Origin: Anaeroplasma sp.
GTDB taxonomy: Bacteria; Bacillota_I; Bacilli_A; Acholeplasmatales; Anaeroplasmataceae
Assembly: GCA_022768655.1 (NCBI GenBank)
Contig: JALEQD010000063.1
Location: forward strand, 1-36,180
Length of the DNA: 36,180 nt
Direction of reading: 5' to 3'
Made by a program: the position numbers and the translations under genes. Shown here in pieces: positions 9,121 through 17,330 of this stretch. The notes beneath the pieces were generated by a model. The model was not told the DNA's origin, did no database searches, and saw nothing but the letters and a program-made list of their open reading frames with translations. Positions within the stretch are counted from its first letter, which is position 1. Each line of letters opens with the position of its first letter.

Positions 9121-10116
9121 ATGATGAAAATCAAAGACATAGCTAAGGAGCTACATTTATCTATTTCTACTGTCTCAAAAGCATTAAATGGTGCATTTGA
9201 CATAAGTGAAGAAACAAAGGAAATGGTTTTAAAATACGCAAAAGAGCATGGATATGTTTCAAGGGATCAAAGGCTTAGAATTACTTCAATGAGAAGACTA
9301 TGCTTTTTATATGACAATGTTGATGCATCAAGCCAAGCTAATATCATTCTTCCACTTTCTTCTTTTTTTTCAAAATGTGCTAGACAAAAAAATTTTGAGG
9401 TTTTACAATGCCCAATAACTGACATAAAAAAGAGTTATGCTGATTTTATGAAAAAAAATAATTTTGATGGTGCATTAATTGCAGGCTTAAATTTAAAAAG
9501 TCCACTACTTCCAGAATTAATTGAAACAAATATACCTACTGTTTTATATGATAATAATTTAGAGGGAGAAAAAATATCTACTGTTTGTAATGAAAACATA
9601 AACACATTTGCAAAAATTGTTTCTTACTTATGTGAAAATGGACATACTAAAATCGGGTTTATCCATGGTGATAAAAACTCATTTGTTAGTAATGAAAGAT
9701 TTGCAGGCTATATCATTGGTCTTGGAATCAATAATATTGAATACAATAAAGAATATGTATATTATGGAAGATTTGATGAAAAATCAGGTGTTGAAGCAGC
9801 AAAATATTTTGTAGAAACTGATGTTACTGCCATTGTATGTGTATCTGATGTAATATCTATAGGACTAATAAAGGGTCTACAATCATTAGGAAAAAGAATA
9901 CCTGAGGATATATCAGTTACTGGGTATGATGATTTAGATATTTCAAATTATATTACTCCATCGTTAACAACAGTTCATCAGGATTTAGATAAAATTGCAA
10001 ATTTATCAGTTGGACTTCTTCTATCTTTGATGATGAATAGAACTGCGCAAAGAATTGTTGTTAATGGTAAAATTATAATAAGAAATTCTACCGGACCAAA
10101 TGTGAACAAAGAGTAA
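9121..10116 (+). CDS. LacI/GalR-family transcriptional regulator
   Basis: Cytoplasmic DNA-binding repressor or activator of 331 residues, the family's usual length. The N-terminal LacI helix-turn-helix with hinge is KIKDIAKELHLSISTVSKAL, followed by a periplasmic-binding-protein-like effector domain (about 60-325). That domain includes GFIHGDKNSFVSNERFAGY, AIVCVSDVISIGL and the ending ISVTGYDDLDISNYITPSLTTVHQD. Either of two adjacent ATGs (9121 or 9124) could start; GAGG at 9111 fits both, and 9121 is kept. The gene is divergent from malQ with operator-like repeats between them, so maltodextrin or galactoside control of this block is likely, though the ligand is unknown. It ends at a shared bidirectional terminator. 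Confidence 0.92.
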   Translation: MMKIKDIAKELHLSISTVSKALNGAFDISEETKEMVLKYAKEHGYVSRDQRLRITSMRRLCFLYDNVDASSQANIILPLSSFFSKCARQKNFEVLQCPITDIKKSYADFMKKNNFDGALIAGLNLKSPLLPELIETNIPTVLYDNNLEGEKISTVCNENINTFAKIVSYLCENGHTKIGFIHGDKNSFVSNERFAGYIIGLGINNIEYNKEYVYYGRFDEKSGVEAAKYFVETDVTAIVCVSDVISIGLIKGLQSLGKRIPEDISVTGYDDLDISNYITPSLTTVHQDLDKIANLSVGLLLSLMMNRTAQRIVVNGKIIIRNSTGPNVNKE

Positions 10117-10118
10117 AA

Positions 10119-10146
10119 AAAATTGAGATTATCTCAATTTTTTTTT
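10119..10146. terminator. Bidirectional terminator between the LacI-type regulator and the sensor kinase
   Basis: Inverted repeat AAAATTGAGAT (10119-10129) and its complement (10131-10141), with T runs on both sides. It follows the regulator stop on the plus strand by a few bases. On the minus strand it overlaps the TGA stop of the sensor kinase (10136-10134), so the convergent genes share it. Confidence 0.8.
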
Positions 10147-12668
10147 ACTTCATTAATTATTTTAATTAATTTCTTAATATTAATTGGTTTTGAAATAAAC
10201 GCATTCATTCCAACTTCAAATGCTTTATCACGATCCTCATCAAATGCATTGGCAGTCATCGCAATTATCGGAATATTTGCTTTATAGTCTTCATTTAATT
10301 CTCTTATTTTTTTTGTCGCAGTGTATCCATCCATAATAGGCATTTGAATATCCATTAAAATTAAATCAATGTCACCTTTTTTAGATTCTTTCACTTTATT
10401 AATTGCTTTTTGTCCATCATTAACCACAGATACATCAAACCCAATCGATGATAATAATTCATAAGCAATTTCAACATTTAAATCATTATCCTCAACTAGT
10501 AATATCTTATATTTTTTATTCTCACAATAATCAGTATTTATTCTATTTTCTTCATACTTACATTCATTGATTATTTCAAAATTACAAGCTTCATCACTAT
10601 TGTGTTTTAATGGTAGTCTAACTGTAATAGTTGTTCCTAAATTAGGTTTTGAATTTACAGTTATAGATCCGTCCATCATATCAACAAATTTTTTTACAAT
10701 AGCCATACCTAAGCCTGTACCTTGTATCTTATTTACAGTGGAGCTATATTCACGTTCAAATGAATCAAAAATTTTTTCAGCAAATTCATGACTCATACCT
10801 ATTCCTGTATCACTAACCTCAAATACATAAAGCCCAACATTTTTAATATTTCCATCTTCAAAAGCTTTAATACTTATATTTCCACCATTTTGAGTATATT
10901 TTACTGAATTTGACAATAAATTTAATAATATTTGTTTTAATTTAATTTTATCACAATATACATTTTCATTTTTAATATTGTTGATATCTACAGATAAATT
11001 CAATTCTTTTTTTGTAAGCTCTGTGTCAATAATACCTGTCAAATTAATAATCAAATCTCTTAAATTACATTGTGATTCAACCATTTTCATTTTACCACTT
11101 TCTATTTTACTCATATCTAATACATCATTAATTAATGATAATAAATGATTACTTGATGATAATAGCTTTAGTAAATATTCTTTTGTTTTTTCTGGATTAT
11201 CCGTATTTGATAGGGCTAATGTAGTAAAACCAACTATTGCGTTCATAGGTGTTCTTATGTCGTGGGATATATTTGATAAAAAACTACTTTTTGCTCTATT
11301 GGCACTTTGTGCTTCATATGCCATTTTTTCAAATTCTTTATTCTTTTGTCTTTCTTCAGTTCTATCGCTCATAACTAAAACATACTTTTTCTCTTTAAGT
11401 ATTTTTGTTTGCTTAGCAGTAATTTGATAATAATAAATATTACCATTTTTTTTATGCTTATACTCCTCATACCAATTTACAGTTTCTTCAACCGATAAGG
11501 ATAGAAGCTTATCCTTTATCTTTAAATCATCTGATAAATTAGACAATTCATCTATTTTGAAAATATTATCCTTTAATTCTTCTTCTGATAGTCCTAATAA
11601 TCTATCAACATTAGGACTAATATAATCTAATGAATAATCTTTTGAATCAATCATCATAAAAATATCATTTACATTAATTGATAAATATGTAAATAATTCA
11701 TCTCGAAGTAAAATCATATTATCCTTTTGCCTTAACTTTTCCTTATTTCTTAACGCAAAATATATAAGCACAGAAACAAAGAACAAAGCTACTAATAATG
11801 AAACTATAATCATAGTATTATATTGTAGCTTATTCATACTATAATTTACTATGTTTGCGGGAACTAATCCTACAATCATACAATCAGTTATGCCTATATC
11901 ATCATATACTAAATAATACTTAACACCATTATATTTTAATAATTTTGCACCACTTTTAAGATTTATAAAATCACTAATCACTGATTCTATTTCTATCTCA
12001 TCAAAAGATGAGTAGTTTAAGATTTCAAATAAATTATCTACTTTCTCAATTTTTGTTATATTTTCCTCATTTGTGTCTGCAATAACACTTCCGTCAGAAT
12101 GAATAGCATAACTTATAGATCTACCATTAAAAGATGATACCTGTAAAATACTAACTATATCTTCATTATTAAAGCTAATGGCAATTGCTTCATATTCGAA
12201 GCCCTTATATACACCCTTTGAACAAGGTGAAGCAAAGATTATATATTGTGATTCATCAAAAAATCTAGTACTTACTACGATATCCTTTTTTTCATTCATT
12301 AAGGCATTAAATTTATCTTTTAAATTAATTTTTCCAGTTTCCTTATTAGTTGTAAAATAATTTTCTTCCTTATCAATAAAATAAAACTTGGTAAAGCCTA
12401 TATCATTTTCTGAGGTTAATAAATAATCATCAATAGAATCCTCATTTGATACATTTTCTAAATAATGTGAAAATAAATGTAAATCATCCCAATTACTTTT
12501 AATCATATTACTTATAGATTTCTTTTTTTGATAATACACCTCAATTAAATGAGATGTACTTTCATCGTACACTGTACTAGAAACAAATGAAAAATAATTA
12601 ATTAATATTATAATAATTGATAATAAGACAAATACTAATAGTAAAATACCAGTAATTCTTTTTTTCAC
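10134..12668 (-). CDS. Hybrid sensor histidine kinase (extracellular sensor, PAS, HisKA, HATPase, receiver)
   Basis: Membrane sensor kinase of about 844 residues. Order: TM helix (about 5-28), an extracellular sensor of about 250 residues, TM helix (about 282-305), a PAS-like domain (about 330-440), HisKA with the phosphorylated His in SNISHDIRTPMNAIVGF, HATPase_c with the N box LKQILLNLLSNSVKY and the loops DTGIGMS and GTGLGMAIV, then a receiver with VEDND and the phospho-acceptor Asp in LMDIQMPIMDG. No output domain, Hpt protein or separate response regulator is nearby. An ATG at 12677 abuts the ribosome site AAGGAG with no gap, so the in-frame GTG at 12668, 9 nt away, is preferred. Ligand unknown. 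Confidence 0.9.
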   Translation of the reverse strand: MKKRITGILLLVFVLLSIIIILINYFSFVSSTVYDESTSHLIEVYYQKKKSISNMIKSNWDDLHLFSHYLENVSNEDSIDDYLLTSENDIGFTKFYFIDKEENYFTTNKETGKINLKDKFNALMNEKKDIVVSTRFFDESQYIIFASPCSKGVYKGFEYEAIAISFNNEDIVSILQVSSFNGRSISYAIHSDGSVIADTNEENITKIEKVDNLFEILNYSSFDEIEIESVISDFINLKSGAKLLKYNGVKYYLVYDDIGITDCMIVGLVPANIVNYSMNKLQYNTMIIVSLLVALFFVSVLIYFALRNKEKLRQKDNMILLRDELFTYLSINVNDIFMMIDSKDYSLDYISPNVDRLLGLSEEELKDNIFKIDELSNLSDDLKIKDKLLSLSVEETVNWYEEYKHKKNGNIYYYQITAKQTKILKEKKYVLVMSDRTEERQKNKEFEKMAYEAQSANRAKSSFLSNISHDIRTPMNAIVGFTTLALSNTDNPEKTKEYLLKLLSSSNHLLSLINDVLDMSKIESGKMKMVESQCNLRDLIINLTGIIDTELTKKELNLSVDINNIKNENVYCDKIKLKQILLNLLSNSVKYTQNGGNISIKAFEDGNIKNVGLYVFEVSDTGIGMSHEFAEKIFDSFEREYSSTVNKIQGTGLGMAIVKKFVDMMDGSITVNSKPNLGTTITVRLPLKHNSDEACNFEIINECKYEENRINTDYCENKKYKILLVEDNDLNVEIAYELLSSIGFDVSVVNDGQKAINKVKESKKGDIDLILMDIQMPIMDGYTATKKIRELNEDYKANIPIIAMTANAFDEDRDKAFEVGMNAFISKPINIKKLIKIINEVKKN

Positions 12669-12795
12669 ATTATACATCTCCTTGACTGATAATACATTTA
12701 AAAATCATATCTATATTATATAAATTGTTTTTTTATAAATTATATCTTATTTTTAGAAAAAAATGTAAAAATATGTCGAATATGATAAGAAAATA

Positions 12796-12822
12796 AAAAA
12801 ATCCTTTTTCAAGGACTTTTTT
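12796..12822. terminator. Terminator after tRNA-Cys
   Basis: Hairpin with arms 12796-12806 and 12811-12821 (11 bp with one G-U on the minus strand), 4-nt loop, followed on the minus strand by a T-rich run. It ends tRNA-Cys transcripts 40 nt past the CCA. A second small hairpin, GCAAGT-ATG-ACTTGC at 12834-12848, lies between the tRNA and the terminator. Confidence 0.75.
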
Positions 12823-12860
12823 ATATTCATGAAGCAAGTATGACTTGCTATTTATTTTAA

Positions 12861-12934
12861 TGGAGGCCCCAATCGGATTCGAACCAACGATCAGGCAGTT
12901 GCAGTGCCGTGCCTTACCACTTGGCTATAGGGCC
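12861..12934 (-). tRNA. tRNA-Cys (anticodon GCA)
   Basis: 74-nt cloverleaf with encoded CCA. Acceptor GGCCCTA pairs with TGGGGCC, the D arm is GCC-AAGTGGTAA-GGC, the anticodon loop is CTGCAAC with GCA at 12902-12900, and the T arm is GTTGG-TTCGAAT-CCGAT. The discriminator is U, as expected for Cys. The top of the anticodon stem (positions 27-43) is a C-U mismatch, which is unusual but outside the key identity set. Confidence 0.95.
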
Positions 12935-12952
12935 ATTTACATGAACGATGTT

Positions 12953-12981
12953 ATTATATCAAAATAAGAATTCATTGTCAA
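12953..12981 (-). promoter_or_regulatory. Consensus sigma-A promoter of tRNA-Cys
   Basis: On the minus strand TTGACA (12981-12976) and TATAAT (12958-12953) are separated by exactly 17 bp, a full consensus match. Transcription should begin about a dozen bases before the tRNA 5' end. Confidence 0.88.
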
Positions 12982-13001
12982 ATCAAAATTTAATATATTT
13001 A

Positions 13002-13046
13002 TTTTTGGCACTCTACTGTTGACAGTGCCAAAAATAAGTGTATAAT
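13002..13046 (+). promoter_or_regulatory. clpB promoter overlapped by a CIRCE-like (HrcA) operator
   Basis: TTGGCACTC (13005-13013), a 9-bp spacer, then CAGTGCCAA (13023-13031). This matches the CIRCE form TTAGCACTC-N9-GAGTGCTAA with compensating changes that keep the arms complementary and one mismatched inner pair. The symmetry extends outwards to 13002-13034. The -35 TTGACA (13019-13024) spans the spacer and inner edge of the right arm, and -10 TATAAT follows at 13041-13046 (16-bp spacer). A bound HrcA would block the -35 box, giving heat-shock control of clpB. Confidence 0.8.
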
Positions 13047-13088
13047 ATAATTGTAGATGGAAAAAACATCTATGAAAGGAGATAAATT

Positions 13089-15200
13089 ATGATGACTAAT
13101 AATCAAGAAAACGAAAACGTATTAGAAAAATATGGCCGTGATATTGTTGCTCTTGCCAGAGAAGGAAAAATTGATCCAGTTATTGGGCGAGATGAAGAAA
13201 TTAGACGTATAATCAAAATTTTGTCTCGTAAAACAAAAAATAACCCAGTATTAATTGGTGAACCAGGTGTTGGTAAAACTGCAATAATTGAAGGACTAGC
13301 AAGAAGAATTGTTGCAAATGATGTACCTTCTTCTTTAAAAAATAAAACAATATTTGAGCTAGATATGGGTGCCTTAGTAGCAGGTGCTAAATATCGTGGA
13401 GAATTTGAGGAAAGGCTTAAAGCCGTTTTAAACAAGGTTAAAGAATCAGATGGAAATATAATTATGTTTATTGATGAAATTCATTTGATTGTAGGTGCTG
13501 GTAAGTCAGATGGTGCACTTGATGCATCAAATATGTTAAAGCCAATGCTTGCGCGTGGTGATTTACATTGTATTGGTGCTACTACCTTAAAGGAATATAG
13601 AGAATACATCGAAAAGGATTCTGCACTTGAACGTAGATTTCAAAAGATTTTAGTTAGTGAGCCTACTGTTGTTGATACTATTTCTATTTTAAGAGGTATT
13701 AAAGAAAGATTTGAGCTTCATCATGGAGTTACTATCCAGGATAATGCCATCGTTGCTGCCGCAACTCTTTCAAATAGATACATTACAGATAGATTCTTAC
13801 CTGATAAGGCTATTGATTTAATTGATGAGGCTTGTGCATCTTGCAGAATGGAAATAGATTCTAAGCCAGTAGAGCTTGATGATATCGACCGTAAGATTGC
13901 TCAATTAAAAATCGAAAAAATGGCTTTAAAAAAGGAAAGTGATCCTACTTCTATTAAAAGATTAGATGCTATCAGCGAAGAATTAAATGAATATGAGAAT
14001 AAAGCTAAAGTCTTAACAGAAAAATGGCAAAAGGAAAAAGCCGAAATTTCAGATTATAAAGAAACAAAGAAAAAGCTTGAAGATGCTAAATTTCAACTAG
14101 AACAAGCTTTTAATCAGGGCAATTATCAAAAAGCATCTGAGCTTCAGTATTCTGTAATTCCAAAAATTGAAAACAAGGTTAAAGAATATCAAGATAAATC
14201 AAAAGACGATCATCTATTATCAGAATCTGTAACTGAAGAGGATATTGCAACAATTGTTGCAAAATGGACTAATATTCCTATTTCTAAGTTGATGCAAGGA
14301 GAAAAAGAAAAGATCCTTCACCTTGCAGATACATTAAGAAAAAGAGTAATTGGTCAGGATGAAGCTGTAGAGTTAATAAGTGATGCAATAATTAGACAGC
14401 GTGCAGGAATCAAAGATGAAAATAAGCCAATTGGTTCATTTTTATTCCTTGGTCCTACTGGTGTTGGTAAAACAGAGCTTGCAAAAGCCTTAGCTGATGC
14501 ATTATTTGATAGCGAATCACATATTATAAGGCTTGATATGTCAGAATATATGGAGCCACATAGTGTTGCTAAGCTAATAGGTGCACCTCCAGGATACGTT
14601 GGATATGATGAGGGTGGTCAATTAACTGAAAAGGTTAGAAGAAATCCATATTCTATTGTATTATTTGATGAAATTGAAAAAGCACATCATGATGTTTTTA
14701 ACATTTTACTTCAAATATTAGATGATGGTAGATTGTCTGATTCTCAAGGAAGAACAGTAGATTTTAAAAACACAATTATAATTATGACATCTAATTTAGG
14801 TAGTCAGCTTCTTCTATCACATTCTAAAGATAAAGCAAAAGAAATTGATTTATTGTTAAAGGAAAACTTTAAACCAGAATTCTTAAATAGAATTGATGAA
14901 ATAATTACATTTAATCCTCTTGATAAAGATGTTCAAATTAAAATCGTTGATAAATTACTTAGAATTTTAGATATGAGGCTTCTTGCTCAAGATATTAATA
15001 TAACATATACTGATGCATTAAAGAAACACATTCTAAATGAAAGCTTTAATGAAGAATATGGTGCTAGACCAGTCAAAAGATATATTCAAAAATACGTTGA
15101 AACATTTATTGCAACAAAGATTATTTCTGGTGAAATAAAGCCCGGAATTCAATATGTATTAGATGCAATAAATGGTGAAATAAGGCTATTATTAAAATAA
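13089..15200 (+). CDS. clpB: ATP-dependent disaggregase ClpB, short form lacking the N-domain
   Basis: AAA+ chaperone that rescues aggregated proteins with DnaK. The 703 residues start almost directly at NBD1: Walker A GEPGVGKT (57-64), Walker B and MFIDEIH, then a coiled-coil middle domain (about 265-390), and NBD2 with GPTGVGKT (about 455-462), [10 protein letters not shown] and a ClpB-type C-terminal domain. The usual N-terminal Clp_N repeats (about 140 residues) are absent. The middle domain separates it from ClpA, and no ClpP-binding IGF/L loop is seen. Mycoplasma ClpB proteins have a similar length. AAAGGAG lies 7 nt before the ATG. It has its own CIRCE-type promoter and terminator and is one of only two plus-strand genes. 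Confidence 0.93.
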   Translation: MMTNNQENENVLEKYGRDIVALAREGKIDPVIGRDEEIRRIIKILSRKTKNNPVLIGEPGVGKTAIIEGLARRIVANDVPSSLKNKTIFELDMGALVAGAKYRGEFEERLKAVLNKVKESDGNIIMFIDEIHLIVGAGKSDGALDASNMLKPMLARGDLHCIGATTLKEYREYIEKDSALERRFQKILVSEPTVVDTISILRGIKERFELHHGVTIQDNAIVAAATLSNRYITDRFLPDKAIDLIDEACASCRMEIDSKPVELDDIDRKIAQLKIEKMALKKESDPTSIKRLDAISEELNEYENKAKVLTEKWQKEKAEISDYKETKKKLEDAKFQLEQAFNQGNYQKASELQYSVIPKIENKVKEYQDKSKDDHLLSESVTEEDIATIVAKWTNIPISKLMQGEKEKILHLADTLRKRVIGQDEAVELISDAIIRQRAGIKDENKPIGSFLFLGPTGVGKTELAKALADALFDSESHIIRLDMSEYMEPHSVAKLIGAPPGYVGYDEGGQLTEKVRRNPYSIVLFDEIEKAHHDVFNILLQILDDGRLSDSQGRTVDFKNTIIIMTSNLGSQLLLSHSKDKAKEIDLLLKENFKPEFLNRIDEIITFNPLDKDVQIKIVDKLLRILDMRLLAQDINITYTDALKKHILNESFNEEYGARPVKRYIQKYVETFIATKIISGEIKPGIQYVLDAINGEIRLLLK

Positions 15201-15202
15201 AA

Positions 15203-15234
15203 GGTTGTAGGATAATCCTACAACCGATTTTTTT
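15203..15234 (+). terminator. Rho-independent terminator after clpB
   Basis: Perfect 10-bp stem GGTTGTAGGA/TCCTACAACC (15203-15212 and 15216-15225), 3-nt loop, then GATTTTTTT. It starts 2 bp after the clpB stop and may also serve the convergent minus-strand gene ending at 15243. Confidence 0.88.
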
Positions 15235-15242
15235 ATAATATT

Positions 15243-15524
15243 CTAAAAGAATTTTCCCATATAGCCAAAAATACTTAAAATAAAAAATGCTATATAGAAA
15301 ATCAATACAATAATTCTAACTGTTTTGTTTTTGATAGAAAGAATCCAAAATAATCCTACAATACATGGTAGAACATATAATACTAATTTAGCATAATAAG
15401 CTATTTTAGTTAATAATGGAAGTGTTCCATTAAATTGATTTAAAATCCATTCTGCTCCTGTGCATAAAACAGCAATAACTGCACATAATCCAATAACCCA
15501 AAAAATACCTGTATATTTCTTCAT
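15243..15524 (-). CDS. Small three-helix membrane protein of unknown function
   Basis: 93 residues, predicted three membrane helices (about 7-27, 41-62 and 68-88), very short loops, no recognised domain. The ending N-K-T-V followed by a hydrophobic helix, and an F-N-G in the first loop, are shared with the next upstream gene, so the two look like diverged tandem copies. AGGAG lies 6-7 nt before ATG. It follows its neighbour by 35 bp and probably shares its promoter. Confidence 0.75.
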   Translation of the reverse strand: MKKYTGIFWVIGLCAVIAVLCTGAEWILNQFNGTLPLLTKIAYYAKLVLYVLPCIVGLFWILSIKNKTVRIIVLIFYIAFFILSIFGYMGKFF

Positions 15525-15559
15525 TTTCTTCTCCTACTAATTTTTTTGCTTAAATGTAA

Positions 15560-15868
15560 TTAAATAAATGATACTCCTATTAATCCAGCTAAGCACAATA
15601 CAACAATTACCCAATATATTACAATCCACACTGTTTTATTGCCAGGCAAATGTGATCTTTTTAAAGCCTTCCAAGAAATCATAATAACAGCAATTGTCAT
15701 TAATAGTGATGCAATAAAATTTAAAATACCTCCATTAAAGCTTCCACCTAATGCCTTAATAAGAAAAGAAATAAACCAAATGATTCCAGATACAAAAATT
15801 GAAATCAAAGATAATATTCCAGCTAATCTATCATAGCTTATTGAACCATTATTTTGTTTTTTTGCCAT
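15560..15868 (-). CDS. Small three-helix membrane protein, probable paralogue of its neighbour
   Basis: 102 residues from ATG 15868: a polar start (MAKKQNNG), then three hydrophobic helices (about 18-40, 46-66, 80-101). A frame opens at 15889, but GGGAGG ends 9 nt before 15868 and the earlier ATG has no ribosome site. It shares F-N-G and N-K-T-V landmarks at matching places with the gene at 15243-15524. No family is recognised. First gene of a two-gene unit between clpB and a carboxypeptidase. Confidence 0.75.
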   Translation of the reverse strand: MAKKQNNGSISYDRLAGILSLISIFVSGIIWFISFLIKALGGSFNGGILNFIASLLMTIAVIMISWKALKRSHLPGNKTVWIVIYWVIVVLCLAGLIGVSFI

Positions 15869-15897
15869 AAAAAAATACCTCCCTTTCATTTACTATA

Positions 15898-15926
15898 ATT
15901 ATATAACAAATCTCTTTGGTAAACAA
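15898..15926 (-). promoter_or_regulatory. Promoter of the small membrane protein pair
   Basis: Minus-strand TTGTTT (15926-15921), 17-bp spacer and TATAAT (15903-15898), about 30 nt before the start codon. The rest of 15927-16137, between this promoter and the end of the carboxypeptidase gene, is AT-rich with no supported feature or clear terminator. Confidence 0.6.
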
Positions 15927-16137
15927 TAAATATAAATACTTTTTTCTACATTTTTTATGATATTATTATCTTTAAAAAATATATTAAAACTTCTATCTAT
16001 TTATTAGATATTTTTATGCCTATTTAAATCATTTATTTGGTTTGTAATTCATTTTAATTTTTATAGATTAATAATAACATCAGTAAAATAATTTCATTTT
16101 TTTCCTTAAAATAAAAATCTAACAAAGACAAATATAT

Positions 16138-17136
16138 TCATACTGAAATATTATCTTTATTCATCACATCTAGTCTTTTTTTAAAAATTATTTCATTTTT
16201 TAAATAGACATAAATATATGAATAATCTTGATACAAGAAGATTTTATATTTTATATTATTTATTTCTTCTTTTTTCAGTGCAATACATATTCTTTCATCT
16301 ACAACTAAAAATACTTCATCATCAACAGCTAAACTGTATATTCCAGGCTTTAATATTTCTTCAAAATAATAATTGTTAAAGGAATTAGCTTTTGTTTTAT
16401 GAAAATTCCAATCATCAGAATTATTAATAGTAACAATAATTAAATCCATATTATTTTTTTGATAGTTTGAAACTAGCACTCTATGACTTTTTTTAGTGTA
16501 TCCTGTTTTACCCCAAATAAATTCATCTAAAGAATTAACTAATTTATGCTTATTGATAAAAGTCCTACTAATTAAACTGCTTGTTGATACATAATTATGT
16601 GCTTTAGCAATTTCTAAAAATTCTTCATTTTTTGAGGCATATGATGCAAGAATTGCCATATCATAGGCAGTTGATAAATTGTACTCCTTTTCATCAAGGC
16701 CTGAAGCATTTGAAAAGGTCGAATTTAGCATTCCTATTTTTTTGGCTAGTTCATTCATTTTATAAATAAAATCAAATGAATTATTATTGCTTAATGCACT
16801 TGCTGCATCATTTGCTGATCTGAGCATCAATGCATAAAGTAAATCTTTTCTTGTGATTTGTTCTCCTTCCTTTAAATAAATGCTTGAACCAATTGCTAAG
16901 CTGTCGTTTTTAGTTATAGTAATTACCTCATTTAAATCATAATTTTCAATTGTAGTTATTGCTGTTAATATTTTAGCAGTTGATGCTACTAGCATCTTAT
17001 TATTTATATTTTCTCCTTCTAAAATTCTATTAGTTGTTTTTTCTATAACAATATAGCTAGATTCTTTATTATAACCTGCACCAATTGAAAATAAACTTAA
17101 TAAAAAAACAAATATTAATAAAGGATTCTTTTTCAT
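16138..17136 (-). CDS. D-alanyl-D-alanine carboxypeptidase (PBP5/DacA-type, peptidase S11)
   Basis: Removes the terminal D-Ala from peptidoglycan stem peptides outside the membrane. All three active-site motifs are present: S52-T-A-K55 (nucleophile Ser and Lys), S107-A-N109, and K210-T-G212 in WGKTGYTKK. A signal peptide precedes (MKKNP plus hydrophobic stretch, likely cleaved after about residue 20). At 332 residues it is shorter than typical DacA: the catalytic domain is complete, but the second domain is short and no clear C-terminal amphipathic anchor is seen. GGTGG lies 7 nt before ATG. It stands alone, with a terminator upstream from the next gene, and shows that this organism makes a wall. 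Confidence 0.92.
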   Translation of the reverse strand: MKKNPLLIFVFLLSLFSIGAGYNKESSYIVIEKTTNRILEGENINNKMLVASTAKILTAITTIENYDLNEVITITKNDSLAIGSSIYLKEGEQITRKDLLYALMLRSANDAASALSNNNSFDFIYKMNELAKKIGMLNSTFSNASGLDEKEYNLSTAYDMAILASYASKNEEFLEIAKAHNYVSTSSLISRTFINKHKLVNSLDEFIWGKTGYTKKSHRVLVSNYQKNNMDLIIVTINNSDDWNFHKTKANSFNNYYFEEILKPGIYSLAVDDEVFLVVDERICIALKKEEINNIKYKIFLYQDYSYIYVYLKNEIIFKKRLDVMNKDNISV

Positions 17137-17290
17137 ACAAAGACCACCGATGCATTATATGATTCTATTTTTATTGATATTACAGTAAAAAAAATCGGCA
17201 ATTATAAAACCAAATACTAGATGATATCACTATATCAACATTAATGTTCTGAGCTTCATTATAAATATATAATCCGAACTATTAAAAAAT

Positions 17291-17313
17291 CCTAGACAAT
17301 TGATATGTCTAGG
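17291..17313 (-). terminator. Rho-independent terminator after the PPi-phosphofructokinase gene
   Basis: Stem CCTAGACA/TGTCTAGG (17291-17298 and 17306-17313), 7-nt loop, followed on the minus strand by ATTTTTTAATAG. It lies 18 bp past the gene's stop. The spacer up to the carboxypeptidase (17137-17290) also holds the 12-bp palindrome AACATTAATGTT at 17237-17248, function unknown, and several weak -10-like boxes. Confidence 0.75.
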
Positions 17314-17330
17314 AAATTTTATTTTTTATC

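Noticed and set aside
12834-12848. GCAAGT-ATG-ACTTGC hairpin after tRNA-Cys as a separate small RNA or attachment site
   Set aside because: Too short and without flanking integrase or direct repeats of the tRNA end; more likely part of the tRNA 3' trailer.
13103-13435. Minus-strand open frame of 110 codons opposite the start of clpB
   Set aside because: It mirrors the conserved ClpB NBD1 codons; no promoter or ribosome site supports it.
17137-17290. Small RNA or riboswitch between the PPi-phosphofructokinase and carboxypeptidase genes
   Set aside because: Only short palindromes and weak -10 boxes are seen; no structured aptamer or own terminator.
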